Below are positions 50,533 to 60,434 of a DNA stretch of 64,000 bases, one piece after another; the first letter of the stretch is position 1; each line of letters starts with the position of its first letter. The position numbers and the translations under genes are program-made. Under the pieces are notes generated by a model. That model saw nothing but the letters and a program-made list of their open reading frames with translations, did not search any database and was not told the DNA's origin. Source of the DNA: Bacteroidetes bacterium UBA1312 (GTDB taxonomy: Bacteria; Bacteroidota; Bacteroidia; Chitinophagales; Chitinophagaceae); NCBI GenBank assembly GCA_002307135.1, contig DBTQ01000015.1, positions 62,001-126,000 of the forward strand, written 5' to 3'.

Positions 50533-53500
50533 TTATCGTTCGGTACTCAGCTTATTTATTTTATCCTTTAGCAGTAGATTACCTTCGTCATCTGTAATGG
50601 TAAATAAATACATCCCGTCTGCAAAAGGTTCTAAATCTACTTCCTTCACTTGCTCCTGTTTCCAAATCAAACGTCCAGTAATATCAGTTATCAATACATT
50701 GACTACCATTGGAGCTTCTATGAAAACTTTGTTTTTAGTAGGGTTAGGGTAGATTTTTATGTTGTGTTGATTAAGTTCTGTACTACCAATCGAATTTATA
50801 GTTTCAGTATCTACCGTATCTGACACTTCCGAGCAACCATTATCATCAGTTACCTGACAATAGTATTTACCCGTAAATGGCATGGTATAGTTTATAGCAT
50901 TAGCACCTGCAATCGATTTATTATTTCTATACCATTGGTAGGTCAAATAGGTTCTATTAAGCCTAAGCACCGGATCGGCACGAATAATTGTAGGACGAAG
51001 AATCGGCGGATAAGTAAATGCGCTCGAAGTATTAGTAATGGTTACACAACCCAACGAATCCGTGACTCTGACATAATAGTCTCCTGCTTTATTAATAACG
51101 AGCTGATCCTTTGATGCTCCTCCTATCAACACACTATCCTTATACCACTCATAGGTATAATCATAGCTTGCGGGTTTGCAAAATAATATAATACTCACAT
51201 TAGGGCAAAAATTAAGTTTAATAGGCGATAAGGTAGGTAAGGCCAGGGTGTCTGCATAAACATAAACCGTTGTATCATTTTGACAACCCGAAGCATTTTT
51301 TACAACTACTTTGTAATAGCCATTGCTATAAGCGTGATAGGTATCTGTGGTATCGCCGTATAATAATGTTCCATTTCTGTACCATTGATAATTAGACAAA
51401 GTAACGCTTGAAGATGCCTTCAATGTAACACTATCGTCTTTACAATATACCAGCCTTGATGCTCCGCTTGGTATAATTGATACTGTTGGTTTATTAGAGA
51501 CGATCACAACTATACTTTCTCGGGGACTTTCGCAATCTATCAACGATGTTTGCGTAACATAATATGTTGTTGAACCTACTGTAGCAGTGCTTGGTGTTGG
51601 TGCAGTTGTGCTTCCAGTACCTCCGGTGGCGCTTGTGTACCACCTCAATGATATGCCTGTAGCACTCAACGGAACTGCTGTCGCTCCCAAACAATAACCG
51701 ACTGGAGAAACAACTGTAGGTTTTGTTGATGACAAATTAACAACTACTGTAAGTGCGGCTCTTACTCCTTCGCATCCGGCAGTTGAAGTTTGACTAACAT
51801 AATAAATTGTAGAACCCGGTGTTGTCGTAATCGGAGTTGGAGCGGTACTACTTCCTGTGCCACCTGTTGCAGTGCTGTACCATTTAAGTGATGAACCTGT
51901 TGCCGTAAGTGGTGTTGCTATTGCAAATTGACAGTATGCAATTGGTGTAATTATAGTTGGTGCTGCAGGTGCGGGATTTACTACAACATCAATTTCTGCT
52001 CGTGGGCTTTCACATCCATCTACAGATGTTTGACTTACATAGTAGCCGGTAGTCCCTGCGGTTGCAGTACTTGGAGTCGGCGCAGTGGTTGTATAAAAAC
52101 CTGTACTTCCTGTAGCTGTCGGATACCATTTCAAACTACTACCTGTTGCTGTAAGTGCCGTTGCTGTCGCAAATTGACAATAGGTAACAGGAGTAGTGAC
52201 GGTCGGAGCCGCCGGAGTGGCATATATATTAACCACAATGCTTGCACGAGAACCTTCACATCCCAAAGTTGTTGTTTGACTAACATAGTAAGTTGTTGTT
52301 CCTGCGGTAGTCAAACTTGGGGTTGGCGCTGTTGTGCTGGCAGTGCCCCCTGTAGCAGAAGTGTACCATTTCAATGATGAACCTATTGCGCTTAGTGCCG
52401 GTGCAGCGCCTACGCCTTGGCAATAATTTACGGGAGTTGTTACTGTTGGTGCCGTTGGTAATGCGTTAATCGTAACTGTAATGCTATCTCTTGCACCTTC
52501 GCATCCTAAGGTTGATGTTTGGCTTACATAATATTTTGTAGATCCAGCTGTTGTTGTGCTCGGAATCGGCGCGGTACTACTTCCTGTGCCACCTGTAGCA
52601 ACGGTGTACCATTTGAGTGAAGTACCTGTTGCTGTTAATGCGGTTGCTGTAGCTCCCTGACAATAAGATACCGGTGTTGTTATAGATGGTGTTGTGGGTA
52701 ATGGATTAATGGTAACTATAATGCTGGCACGCGGACCTTCACATGTACCCGAAGATTGACTTACATAATATGTTGTTGAGCCCGCCACAGAGGTACTCGG
52801 TGTTGGTACGGTTGTACTTCCTGTGCCTCCTGTGGCGGTGGTGTACCATAGCAAACTTGTACCTGTTGCAGAAAGGGCTGTAGCGGTTGCTCCTTGACAG
52901 TATGTTACCGGAGTGCTCACTGTTGGTGCTGCGGGTAAAGAATTAATGGTAACTACAATACTTGCACGTGAACCTTCACAGCCCAATGCTGTTGTTTGAC
53001 TGACATAGTAAGTTGTTGTTCCTGCGGTAGCTGTGCTCGGTATTGGAGCTGTTGTACTGGCAGTGCCCCCTGTAGCAGAAGTGTACCATTTCAAGGATGA
53101 TCCTGTTGCACTTAATGCAGCAGCTGTAGCTCCCAAACAGTAACTGACCGGAGTAGTAACTGTTGGTAATGTCGGCAATGGATTAATGGTAACCGTAATG
53201 CTATCTTTTGTTCCTTCACATCCAGCAGAAGAGACTCTACAAACATAATATTTTGTTGTGCCCGCAGATGTTGTACTTGGCGTAGGTGCAGTAGTGCTAT
53301 AAGTTCCAGTAATAGAACCTGTATACCAATGCAAACTTGTTCCTGATGCAACTAATGGAGTTGCAATATCAGCTTGACAATAGACAACAGGTGTAGTTAC
53401 AGTCGGTACGCCAAGCAAAGTGTCAATATTGACTAAAATAGCAGCTCTTGGACCCTCACATCCGCTCGAAGAAGATTGGCTGACATAGTAATAAGCGGCT

Positions 53501-56500
53501 CCTGTACTACTTGTACTTGGTGTAGGAGCTGTAGTGCTACCGGTACCCCCTGTTGCAGAGGTGTACCATTTTAATCCCGATCCAGTAGCAGTCAACGGGC
53601 TAGCAGCACCACCTAAGCATAATGTAACCAAGAAACCTACTGTAGGTGCTGAAGGTGTAGCATAAACAATTACACTTATTGCAGCACGTGGGCTTTCGCA
53701 TCCTACAGCAGATGTTTGACTTACATAATATGAGGTTGCTCCTGTACTGGCGGTACTAGGGGTTGGTGCTATCGAGCTACTAGTGCCGCCCGTTGCAGAG
53801 GTGTACCATTTTAAAGTACTGCCACCAGCAGATAATGCTACAGCAGTAGAGCCAGAACAGTATTCCACCGGACTAGTGACTACAGGGGCAGCAGGGGTCG
53901 AATTTATTGTTACTGCAATAGAGGTTCTTGAACTTTCACAACCAAAAGTATTTGTTTGGCTTACGTAATAGTTTGTTATTCCGGAAGTACTTGTACTCGG
54001 TGTTGGTGCAGTGCTAACACTAGATCCTCCAGTTGCAGAAGTGTACCACAATAAGCTTGTGCCCGTTGCAGACAATACACTAGCAGTTGCTCCTGTACAG
54101 TAACTTATTGCACTCGCCGAAACTGTCGGTGCTGGTGGAGTTGGATTAACATTGACATCTATAGCCGTTCTAGAACTTTCGCCACAACCTCCGGTACTAA
54201 TGGTTTGACTTACATAATATGTTGTCGTTCCGGAAGAACTTGTACTTGGTGTTGGTGCTGTACTTGTACCTGTACCTCCTGTTGCTGTAGTGTACCACAA
54301 TAAGCTTGTGCCTGTTGCAGTTAATGCTGCTGCAGTTGCACCTTGACAATAGGTAATGGGTGTTGTACCAATAGGTGCACTTGTAGTTGCTGAAACATTG
54401 ACCACAATAGCTGTTCTCGGCCCTTCACATCCAGCAGTATTTGTTTGACTCACATAATAAATTGTGGTGCCAGCACTGGTTGTAATGGGTGTTGGTGCAG
54501 TTGTACTACTTGCGCCTCCCGTTGCTGTAGCATACCATTTTAGGGAAGTACCTGTTGCGCTTAAAGGTATTGCTGAAGAACCAACACAATAAATAACAGG
54601 GCTCGAAACTGATGGAGCAGTAGGTAATGCATTAATCGTTACAATTATTGAATCACGAGCACCTTCACAGCCAGCCACATTTGTTTGACTTACATAATAT
54701 TTTAAAGTACCAGCCACACTCGTACTTGGCGTTGGAGCAGTCGATGTGCCTACTCCTCCAGTAGCAGTATTGTACCATTTTAAAGAAGTACCTGTTGCCG
54801 ATAAAGAAAGAGCAACATCTCCGATACAATAATTTACAGGAGAAACAATACCTGGAGTACTTGGATTAGCATTAATGTTTACCACTATGCCAGAACGAGT
54901 GCTCTCACCACATCCGTATTTCGATGTAGCACTTACATAGTAGGTTGTTGTAGTTGCTGTTGCAGAACTTGGCGTAGGTGCAGTTAAACTAGCCACACCA
55001 CCAGTCGCACTGGCATACCATTTTAAAGTATCCGTTGAAGATACAGGAGTTGCAGTAAGTATGCTTGTAGTTGCGCCTACACAATAATTTACAGGAGTAC
55101 TTACCGTTGGTACAGAAGGAGGAGCATATACATTTACCGTTATTGCCGCTCTCAAACTTCGACAACTGGATGTATCTGTTTGACCTACATAATAAGTTAC
55201 AGATCCTGCTGTAGCAGTACTTGGTGTTGGTGCAGTAGAACTACCAACACCACCGGTTGCCGATGTGTACCACAATAATCCTGTACCGGTTGCAGTTAAA
55301 GCACTTGCTGTTGCACCAACACAATAATTTATCGGCGTTGTAACAATAGGGGGAAGCGGTGCCGCTTTTACGTTAACAACGATAGCAGAACGAGAGCTCT
55401 CACACCCATAAGAATTTGTTGAACTAACATAATAAGTAGTACTTCCGGCAGACGCTGTCGATGGAGTGGGAGCAGTGCTTGATCCTGTACCTCCTGTTGC
55501 ACTTGTGTACCATTTAAGTGATGTTCCCGATGCCGTTAATGGAACTGATGTATCCCCTTGGCAATAAACAATTGGACTTGTTACTGTAGGTGCGGATGGC
55601 ACTGGGTTTATGGTTACAACAATTGCACTTCTGGAGCTTTCCCCACAACTTGTCGTTTGGCTTACATAATAAGTTGTTGTACCAACTGTAGCAGTCGAAG
55701 GTGTTGGAGCGGTACTTGATCCGCTACCACCTGTAGCCGACGTGTACCAAAGTAAGCTTGTACCTGTAGCTGTAAGAGCTACAGCACTACTACCCATGCA
55801 GTAATTTATTGGAGTGGTTACAGTAGGAGCGGTTGGTAAAGGATTTACAGTTACTACAATTGCAATTCTACCACTTTCACATCCTGAAGTGCCAGACGTT
55901 TGACTTACATAATAAGTTGTAGTACCTGTAGTAGCTGTACTCGGGGTAGGTGCAGTTGCACTCCCTGTCCCTCCCGTTGCAACGGTGTACCAAAGCAAAC
56001 TAGTACCCGAAGCCGTAAGTGTCGATGCTGTAGCGCCTAAACAATATACTACCGGACTTGTTACCGTTGGCACCGAAGGAGCCGCAGTGATATTAACAAC
56101 AATCGAAGCCCGATCACTTTCACAACCAAAAGATGCGGAGGTTTGACTTACATAATAAGTTAGGGTTCCCGCGCTACTCGTAGATGGTATTGGAGCTGTT
56201 GTACTCCCAGTCCCTCCAGTTGCTGAAGTGTACCATTTCAATGATGTTCCGGTTGCCGTAAGCGCAATTGCAGTTGCATATTGACAATAAGAAACCGGCG
56301 ACGTTACCGTCGGTATTGATGGTTTAGCATTTACAGTAACCGTAATTGCGGTTCTACTACTTTCGCCACAACTGGTTGTTTGACTTACATAGTAAACAGT
56401 AGTTCCTGCAGTGCTAGTACTTGGGGTTGGTGCTATTGCCGAACCCGTTCCTCCAGTTGCTGAAGTGTACCATAACAAACTAGTACCCGTTGCTGTAAGT

Positions 56501-58134
56501 GCCGATGCCGTAACACCTTCGCAATAAGTAATTGAAGTAGTCGCCAATGGCGCTGATGGCAAAGAATTAATAACTACTGTAATTGTTGATCTTGGACTTT
56601 CACAGCCGGTACTAGATGAGGTTTGCGAAACATAATAATAAGTAGTACCAGCAATGGTTGTACCAGGTGTAGGGGCAGTTGTACTCCCCGTACCTCCAGT
56701 TGCCGAAGTGTACCATTTCAATGATGTACCAGTAGCAGAAATCGGACTGGCCGTTGCGCCGACACAGTAGCTAACAGGAGTTGTAACTGTAGGGGCCGAA
56801 GGTAATGCATTCACTGTAACTGCAATCGAATCTCTTGGCCCTTCACAACCGTAAGGTGAAATTGATGCAACATAATAAGTAGTGCTTCCTGCAGATGCCG
56901 TACTTGGAGTTGGTGCTGTCGTAGATCCCGTTCCTCCAAGCCTTGTTGTAAACCATTTCAATGAAGAACCAGTAGCCGTTAATGCAACCGCAGTCGAACC
57001 TACACAATAACTAACAGGAGTCGAAACAGTAGGTTTTACTAGGTAATTACAAACAAATCTAATTCTATGATTTTCTCTATCAGCAATATATAAATTACCT
57101 CCTCCGTCGGACGCAATGCCGGTGGGATAATTTATTTGTGCTAATGTTGAAGGTCCCCCATCTCCACTATATCCGGCAGTACCAGTTCCGGCAAATGTGC
57201 TTATATATCCAGTAGCAGCACTTACTTTTCTTATTCTATGACTATACTGAACCGCAATGAAAATATTACCTGAATCATCTACTGCAATATCTGTTGGATA
57301 ATTTAGAGTCGCAGATGTTGCTGCGGCACCATCACCACTAAAGCCTGCAGTACCCGTTCCCGCAACTGTAGAGATAATGCCTGTAGATGCAGTAATTTTA
57401 CGGATAACGTGATTAAATAAATCTGCAATAAAAATATTACCTGAAGCATCAATTTTTATACCTGCAGGATTTTGGAATGTGGCAGCACTTGCTGCAGCAC
57501 CATCACCAGAATAGCTGTATGTGCCAGTACCTGCAATGGTACTGATATTTCCTGTAGAAATAGTAATCTTCCGTATGCGTTGATTATATTGATCCGCGAT
57601 ATAAACATTCCCTGAACCATCTATAGCAACTCCAACCGGATTATTTAATTGGGCAGATGTGGCAGCAGCACCATCGCCACTAAAGCCTGCAGTACCTGTA
57701 CCCGCAATAGTTGTGATAACACCTGTTGATGCTGTAACCTTTCTAATCCGTTGATTTGCTTGATCCGCGATATATATATTGCCAGAGCCATCGATAGCAA
57801 TCCCTGAAGGATAATATAATTGCGCCGATGTAGCAGCTCCACCATCACCACTAAAACCAGCAGTTGATGAACCTGCAATTGTAGAAATGATACCTGTACT
57901 ATAATTGATTTTTCTTATTCGATGATTCCCTTGATCAGAAATATAAACATTACCCGAACCATCTCTAGCTACACTTACCGGTTGAGCCAATTCCGCTGAT
58001 GTAGCCAAACCACCGTCACCACTAAAGCTAGAACTGCCTATACCTGCAATAGTATTGATATTTTGTGCAAAAATTGTTGTAGATACTAATACACAACAGA
58101 CCGCAATCATTAATTTCTTAGCTCCTCTAATCAT
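50533..58134 (-). CDS. Giant T9SS surface protein with NHL repeats and ~23 Ig-like (CHU_C-type) repeats
   Basis: A 2533-residue secreted protein. Signal peptide 1-24 (ending STTIFAQ). Residues ~25-360 are six NHL repeats of the form IRKI-T-STG-ISTIAGTGTAGFSGDG, building a beta-propeller. Then follow about 23 Ig-like repeats of ~80 residues, each with a P-V-x-Y-C start, ATGTSLKWYTSATGGTGST, APTPST, TYYVSQT and a second Cys in GCE-S/G-R. Next come three diverged Ig-like domains with YQWYRN motifs, and a T9SS type A sorting domain (IKIYPNPTKNKVFI). The two Cys per repeat could form one disulfide each. It is probably a long surface stalk or adhesin. The start at 58134 is chosen because the -7 promoter box lies 37 bases upstream of it and a longer frame has no signal. 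Confidence 0.88.
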   Translation of the reverse strand: MIRGAKKLMIAVCCVLVSTTIFAQNINTIAGIGSSSFSGDGGLATSAELAQPVSVARDGSGNVYISDQGNHRIRKINYSTGIISTIAGSSTAGFSGDGGAATSAQLYYPSGIAIDGSGNIYIADQANQRIRKVTASTGVITTIAGTGTAGFSGDGAAATSAQLNNPVGVAIDGSGNVYIADQYNQRIRKITISTGNISTIAGTGTYSYSGDGAAASAATFQNPAGIKIDASGNIFIADLFNHVIRKITASTGIISTVAGTGTAGFSGDGAAATSATLNYPTDIAVDDSGNIFIAVQYSHRIRKVSAATGYISTFAGTGTAGYSGDGGPSTLAQINYPTGIASDGGGNLYIADRENHRIRFVCNYLVKPTVSTPVSYCVGSTAVALTATGSSLKWFTTRLGGTGSTTAPTPSTASAGSTTYYVASISPYGCEGPRDSIAVTVNALPSAPTVTTPVSYCVGATASPISATGTSLKWYTSATGGTGSTTAPTPGTTIAGTTYYYVSQTSSSTGCESPRSTITVVINSLPSAPLATTSITYCEGVTASALTATGTSLLWYTSATGGTGSAIAPTPSTSTAGTTVYYVSQTTSCGESSRTAITVTVNAKPSIPTVTSPVSYCQYATAIALTATGTSLKWYTSATGGTGSTTAPIPSTSSAGTLTYYVSQTSASFGCESDRASIVVNITAAPSVPTVTSPVVYCLGATASTLTASGTSLLWYTVATGGTGSATAPTPSTATTGTTTYYVSQTSGTSGCESGRIAIVVTVNPLPTAPTVTTPINYCMGSSAVALTATGTSLLWYTSATGGSGSSTAPTPSTATVGTTTYYVSQTTSCGESSRSAIVVTINPVPSAPTVTSPIVYCQGDTSVPLTASGTSLKWYTSATGGTGSSTAPTPSTASAGSTTYYVSSTNSYGCESSRSAIVVNVKAAPLPPIVTTPINYCVGATASALTATGTGLLWYTSATGGVGSSTAPTPSTATAGSVTYYVGQTDTSSCRSLRAAITVNVYAPPSVPTVSTPVNYCVGATTSILTATPVSSTDTLKWYASATGGVASLTAPTPSSATATTTTYYVSATSKYGCGESTRSGIVVNINANPSTPGIVSPVNYCIGDVALSLSATGTSLKWYNTATGGVGTSTAPTPSTSVAGTLKYYVSQTNVAGCEGARDSIIVTINALPTAPSVSSPVIYCVGSSAIPLSATGTSLKWYATATGGASSTTAPTPITTSAGTTIYYVSQTNTAGCEGPRTAIVVNVSATTSAPIGTTPITYCQGATAAALTATGTSLLWYTTATGGTGTSTAPTPSTSSSGTTTYYVSQTISTGGCGESSRTAIDVNVNPTPPAPTVSASAISYCTGATASVLSATGTSLLWYTSATGGSSVSTAPTPSTSTSGITNYYVSQTNTFGCESSRTSIAVTINSTPAAPVVTSPVEYCSGSTAVALSAGGSTLKWYTSATGGTSSSIAPTPSTASTGATSYYVSQTSAVGCESPRAAISVIVYATPSAPTVGFLVTLCLGGAASPLTATGSGLKWYTSATGGTGSTTAPTPSTSSTGAAYYYVSQSSSSGCEGPRAAILVNIDTLLGVPTVTTPVVYCQADIATPLVASGTSLHWYTGSITGTYSTTAPTPSTTSAGTTKYYVCRVSSAGCEGTKDSITVTINPLPTLPTVTTPVSYCLGATAAALSATGSSLKWYTSATGGTASTTAPIPSTATAGTTTYYVSQTTALGCEGSRASIVVTINSLPAAPTVSTPVTYCQGATATALSATGTSLLWYTTATGGTGSTTVPTPSTSVAGSTTYYVSQSSGTCEGPRASIIVTINPLPTTPSITTPVSYCQGATATALTATGTSLKWYTVATGGTGSSTAPIPSTTTAGSTKYYVSQTSTLGCEGARDSITVTINALPTAPTVTTPVNYCQGVGAAPALSAIGSSLKWYTSATGGTASTTAPTPSLTTAGTTTYYVSQTTTLGCEGSRASIVVNIYATPAAPTVTTPVTYCQFATATALTATGSSLKWYPTATGSTGFYTTTAPTPSTATAGTTGYYVSQTSVDGCESPRAEIDVVVNPAPAAPTIITPIAYCQFAIATPLTATGSSLKWYSTATGGTGSSTAPTPITTTPGSTIYYVSQTSTAGCEGVRAALTVVVNLSSTKPTVVSPVGYCLGATAVPLSATGISLRWYTSATGGTGSTTAPTPSTATVGSTTYYVTQTSLIDCESPRESIVVIVSNKPTVSIIPSGASRLVYCKDDSVTLKASSSVTLSNYQWYRNGTLLYGDTTDTYHAYSNGYYKVVVKNASGCQNDTTVYVYADTLALPTLSPIKLNFCPNVSIILFCKPASYDYTYEWYKDSVLIGGASKDQLVINKAGDYYVRVTDSLGCVTITNTSSAFTYPPILRPTIIRADPVLRLNRTYLTYQWYRNNKSIAGANAINYTMPFTGKYYCQVTDDNGCSEVSDTVDTETINSIGSTELNQHNIKIYPNPTKNKVFIEAPMVVNVLITDITGRLIWKQEQVKEVDLEPFADGMYLFTITDDEGNLLLKDKINKLSTER
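51490..57035 (-). repeat. Tandem ~240-bp coding repeats (23 units)
   Basis: The Ig-like repeats of the giant protein form a ~5.5 kb array with a ~240-bp period on the minus strand. Units are strongly similar at DNA level, with the same GTGTACCA and CCTGTTGC-type words recurring on the plus strand. They differ mainly at third positions and in the short linker (INPLPTAP, VYATPSAP and so on). A few units differ in length, one having an extra ~6 residues (PVSSTDTLKW). Such arrays are prone to unequal recombination and assembly collapse, so the unit count may vary. Confidence 0.85.
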
Positions 58135-58171
58135 ATCTTTTTGTTTAAAATTGGTCGTAAACAATGTTCTT

Positions 58172-58200
58172 CAAATTTAATATTTATATTACGCAACAAA
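58172..58200 (-). promoter_or_regulatory. Promoter of the giant Ig-repeat gene
   Basis: On the minus strand TTTG (58200-58197), 17 bases, then TAAATTTG (58179-58172), a fit to the Bacteroidota promoter. It lies 37 bases before the chosen ATG. Confidence 0.5.
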
Positions 58201-58384
58201 CAATGATTTAACAAATGTATGTACTTTAAAACTATTATTTCAATAATAAGATTAATAACTTATTAATTTTTTAATTCCTTTATTTAATAGACAACTAAAT
58301 CCGGCAATGGCGATACTTATGATAATATATCATTAATGTAATTAATATAATTTGGTATTTCTTATTTGTTTTTTTATAAAAGAG

Positions 58385-58392
58385 TATATTTG
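58385..58392 (+). promoter_or_regulatory. -7 promoter element of the Crp/Fnr regulator gene
   Basis: TATATTTG (TAnnTTTG) 56 bases before the ATG; a TTTG lies 16 bases upstream (58365-58368), slightly short of the usual spacing. Confidence 0.5.
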
Positions 58393-58448
58393 CAAAGAGA
58401 GCTTAACGCAAGCTTAAAAAGTCATGTAACGATTAAACTACAAATAGA

Positions 58449-59165
58449 ATGAAAACATCAACAATAAAACATGAACATAGTTGTGCTACTTGTAACTCTC
58501 GTTTACATTCAGTTTTTTCTGTTGTGGAAGCAGAGCATGTTCATGAGTTAAATGAGCACAAAGCTTGTAATGTCTATAAAAAAGGTCAAGTCATTTTTTC
58601 TCAAAACGGCCTACCATTAGGTTTATTTTGCGTCAATAGTGGCAAAATAAAGCTCTCTGTATCTGGAACAGATGGTAAAGAACAAATACTTCGCTTAGTA
58701 AAGGGAGGAGATATACTGGGCTATAGAGCGCTTATTTCAAATGATCGATACCATTGTAGTGCAATAGCTTTGGAAGATTCATCAGTATGCATTGTAGATA
58801 AAGCCTATTTTTTAAAATTAGCACTTGAAGATCAAAAATTATGTCGTGCTATTTTCAAAAAAATAAGCGACGATCTCAAGAAAGCCGAAGAACATATTGT
58901 TTCATTATCTCAAAAAAATGTTCGGGAAAGAATGGCTGAAGCATTATTGTTTTTCAAAGCTACTTATGGGTATGATTCAGACGAACAAACTCTTGCTGTA
59001 CAATTAAGCCGAGAAGAAATTGCCGACTTTGTAGGAACCTCTACAGAAAGCGCAATACGTTTACTGTCAGAATTTAATAATGATAAAATCATTGAACTTG
59101 TTGGAAAGAAAATTAAAATAATTAATCCCGACAAGCTTACAAAAACAGCCAACCTTCTCTATTAA
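58449..59165 (+). CDS. Crp/Fnr family transcriptional regulator
   Basis: A 238-residue regulator. The N-terminus holds a Cys pair C12-x2-C15 and Cys40, then the cNMP-binding-type beta-roll (about 40-150, KKGQVIFSQNGLPLGLFCVN to DGKEQILRLVKGGDILGYRA). A dimerisation helix follows, with a C-terminal winged helix whose recognition helix is in REEIADFVGTSTESAIRLLS. The N-terminal Cys are fewer than the four of E. coli FNR, so an oxygen-sensing cluster is possible but not shown. Its place directly upstream of ccoI-ccoS-ccoN suggests control of microaerobic respiration. It ends at a strong hairpin, so it is transcribed apart from the next genes. Confidence 0.88.
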   Translation: MKTSTIKHEHSCATCNSRLHSVFSVVEAEHVHELNEHKACNVYKKGQVIFSQNGLPLGLFCVNSGKIKLSVSGTDGKEQILRLVKGGDILGYRALISNDRYHCSAIALEDSSVCIVDKAYFLKLALEDQKLCRAIFKKISDDLKKAEEHIVSLSQKNVRERMAEALLFFKATYGYDSDEQTLAVQLSREEIADFVGTSTESAIRLLSEFNNDKIIELVGKKIKIINPDKLTKTANLLY

Positions 59166-59182
59166 ATAAATACAAATTCAAT

Positions 59183-59222
59183 TCAAGCCTAGAATATGAT
59201 AAAAATCATATTCTAGGCTTGA
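59183..59222 (+). terminator. Terminator after the Crp/Fnr gene
   Basis: A perfect 18-bp inverted repeat (TCAAGCCTAGAATATGAT and its complement) with a 4-base AAAA loop, 17 bases after the stop. Confidence 0.82.
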
Positions 59223-59280
59223 TATTATCATAGTTTATACTTAAAAAAAGTTCGATTTTTACGTATAAATTTATCACCAA

Positions 59281-59694
59281 ATGGTCACCAGCACTGCACT
59301 TACAGTAGAGGGGAATGAAAAAATAGATTATAAGCTATATTCATTCATTGAAAATATCTTTGATGATATTTTAGTTCGAAATCAAAACGAAACGACACAA
59401 GGTGCTACCAACCATTTATTAGAAAAATTATATCAACTGAAAAGCAAATTCGATTCGCTCAGAAATGACGAGGCAAACGATCTATATTCCAACGTATTTA
59501 AAGCGTTAGATAAAGACGATAAACTGGATACCCACTTTATTAGATCACAGCATTCAAATCAAAAACAAGAAGTAGAAATAATGAAATTGATTGCAGACAT
59601 CGAAGTTGAAATGAGTAAACTAAATGTTCAGATGAAGCATTCAATTCTTCAACTAATATTTATTTTCAATGTGCTATTTGCGAACCCATTATAA
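59281..59694 (+). CDS. Unknown helical protein, paralog 1 of a tandem pair
   Basis: A 137-residue soluble helical protein without known domain. It shares its whole layout with the next gene: KLYSFIENIFDDILVRNQ against KLYPFINTLCLEVIDFNQ, KLYQLKSKFDSLRNDE against RFYLLKSEFESLRNYE, and the ending KHSILQLIFIFNVLF against KHPIYQLLFVFQTSF. It lacks Cys and has only two His. The size and the S-L-R-x-x-E element recall hemerythrin/YtfE-like helical bundles, but the metal ligands are absent. It lies between the Crp/Fnr regulator and ccoI, so a role in respiration or nitric-oxide stress is a guess from context. Confidence 0.65.
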   Translation: MVTSTALTVEGNEKIDYKLYSFIENIFDDILVRNQNETTQGATNHLLEKLYQLKSKFDSLRNDEANDLYSNVFKALDKDDKLDTHFIRSQHSNQKQEVEIMKLIADIEVEMSKLNVQMKHSILQLIFIFNVLFANPL

Positions 59695-59910
59695 ACTTAT
59701 AGGCAGATAAAATTTTTACTAAATATTTCTATCAAATAGAGAGGCTCATTGTAATTCAATTCCACCATACGAACAGCAAACATTACTCGATACACAAAGG
59801 ATCAATCCCCCACTTCAATAAAAGATGAGTAATGTCATATTCTGAACGTCACTTCGTCATAGTTTAAGTTTCAAAATCAGTTGAATTTTGCATACAAACG
59901 TGCTTGTATT

Positions 59911-60423
59911 ATGTGTGCTCATTCCTCCTCTGGTGTAGAAATAACCGAAAAGATCGGACAAAAATTATACCCATTTATTAATACGCTCTGCTTAGAAGTT
60001 ATTGATTTTAATCAAAAATCAGGTATCAGCGAGAATGCGTCAATACTATTTGATCGATTCTATTTGTTGAAATCAGAATTCGAGTCGTTACGAAATTATG
60101 AAATCAAATTAGTATTTCCATCTGTATTAAAAGTATTCAATACAAAAGACAATCCAGACGATAAGCCTGCAATTAATATTGTAGAGCTACAACGGCTTAC
60201 ACAAAATAAAGAAAAAATGATTTTGGAATTGGTAGAGGAAATTGAAGCCGAAGCCGAAAAAATTCATCTTCCCAAAAAGCATCCTATATATCAATTACTT
60301 TTCGTTTTTCAAACATCATTCGTACAGGAAAAAAAACAATGGAATGCAATGCTCAACGGCTGGGGAATAGGTTGCGCCTGTTTTGTAGCAGCACAAAAAA
60401 TGGATGACATTTCTAAAAATTAA
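59911..60423 (+). CDS. Unknown helical protein, paralog 2 of a tandem pair
   Basis: A 170-residue protein paralogous to the preceding one, with an extra ~30-residue C-terminal tail containing GWGIGCACFVAAQK. The middle has ESLRNYEIKLVFPSVLKVF, where E-x4-FP resembles the hemerythrin ExxxxFP element, though the accompanying His residues are missing. A TTG at 59881 could add ten residues; the ATG at 59911 is preferred, since similarity to the paralog only begins after it. It ends 11 bases before ccoI and is probably cotranscribed with it. Function unknown. Confidence 0.65.
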   Translation: MCAHSSSGVEITEKIGQKLYPFINTLCLEVIDFNQKSGISENASILFDRFYLLKSEFESLRNYEIKLVFPSVLKVFNTKDNPDDKPAINIVELQRLTQNKEKMILELVEEIEAEAEKIHLPKKHPIYQLLFVFQTSFVQEKKQWNAMLNGWGIGCACFVAAQKMDDISKN

Positions 60424-60434
60424 AAACAGATATC

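Noticed and set aside
51928..52377. Plus-strand 149-residue Cys-rich frame inside the giant gene
   Set aside because: It is the antisense shadow of the Ig-like repeats. Its Cys and Ser arise from reverse reading of the biased repeat codons.
51490..57035. Regularly spaced repeats resembling a CRISPR or satellite array
   Set aside because: The ~240-bp period, continuous open frame and Ig-like protein pattern show that these are coding domain repeats.
60004..60017. TTGATTTTAATCAA, a perfect FNR-box-like palindrome
   Set aside because: It lies deep inside the coding sequence of the second unknown paralog and encodes ordinary residues, far from any start. A coincidence in AT-rich DNA is more likely than a working site.
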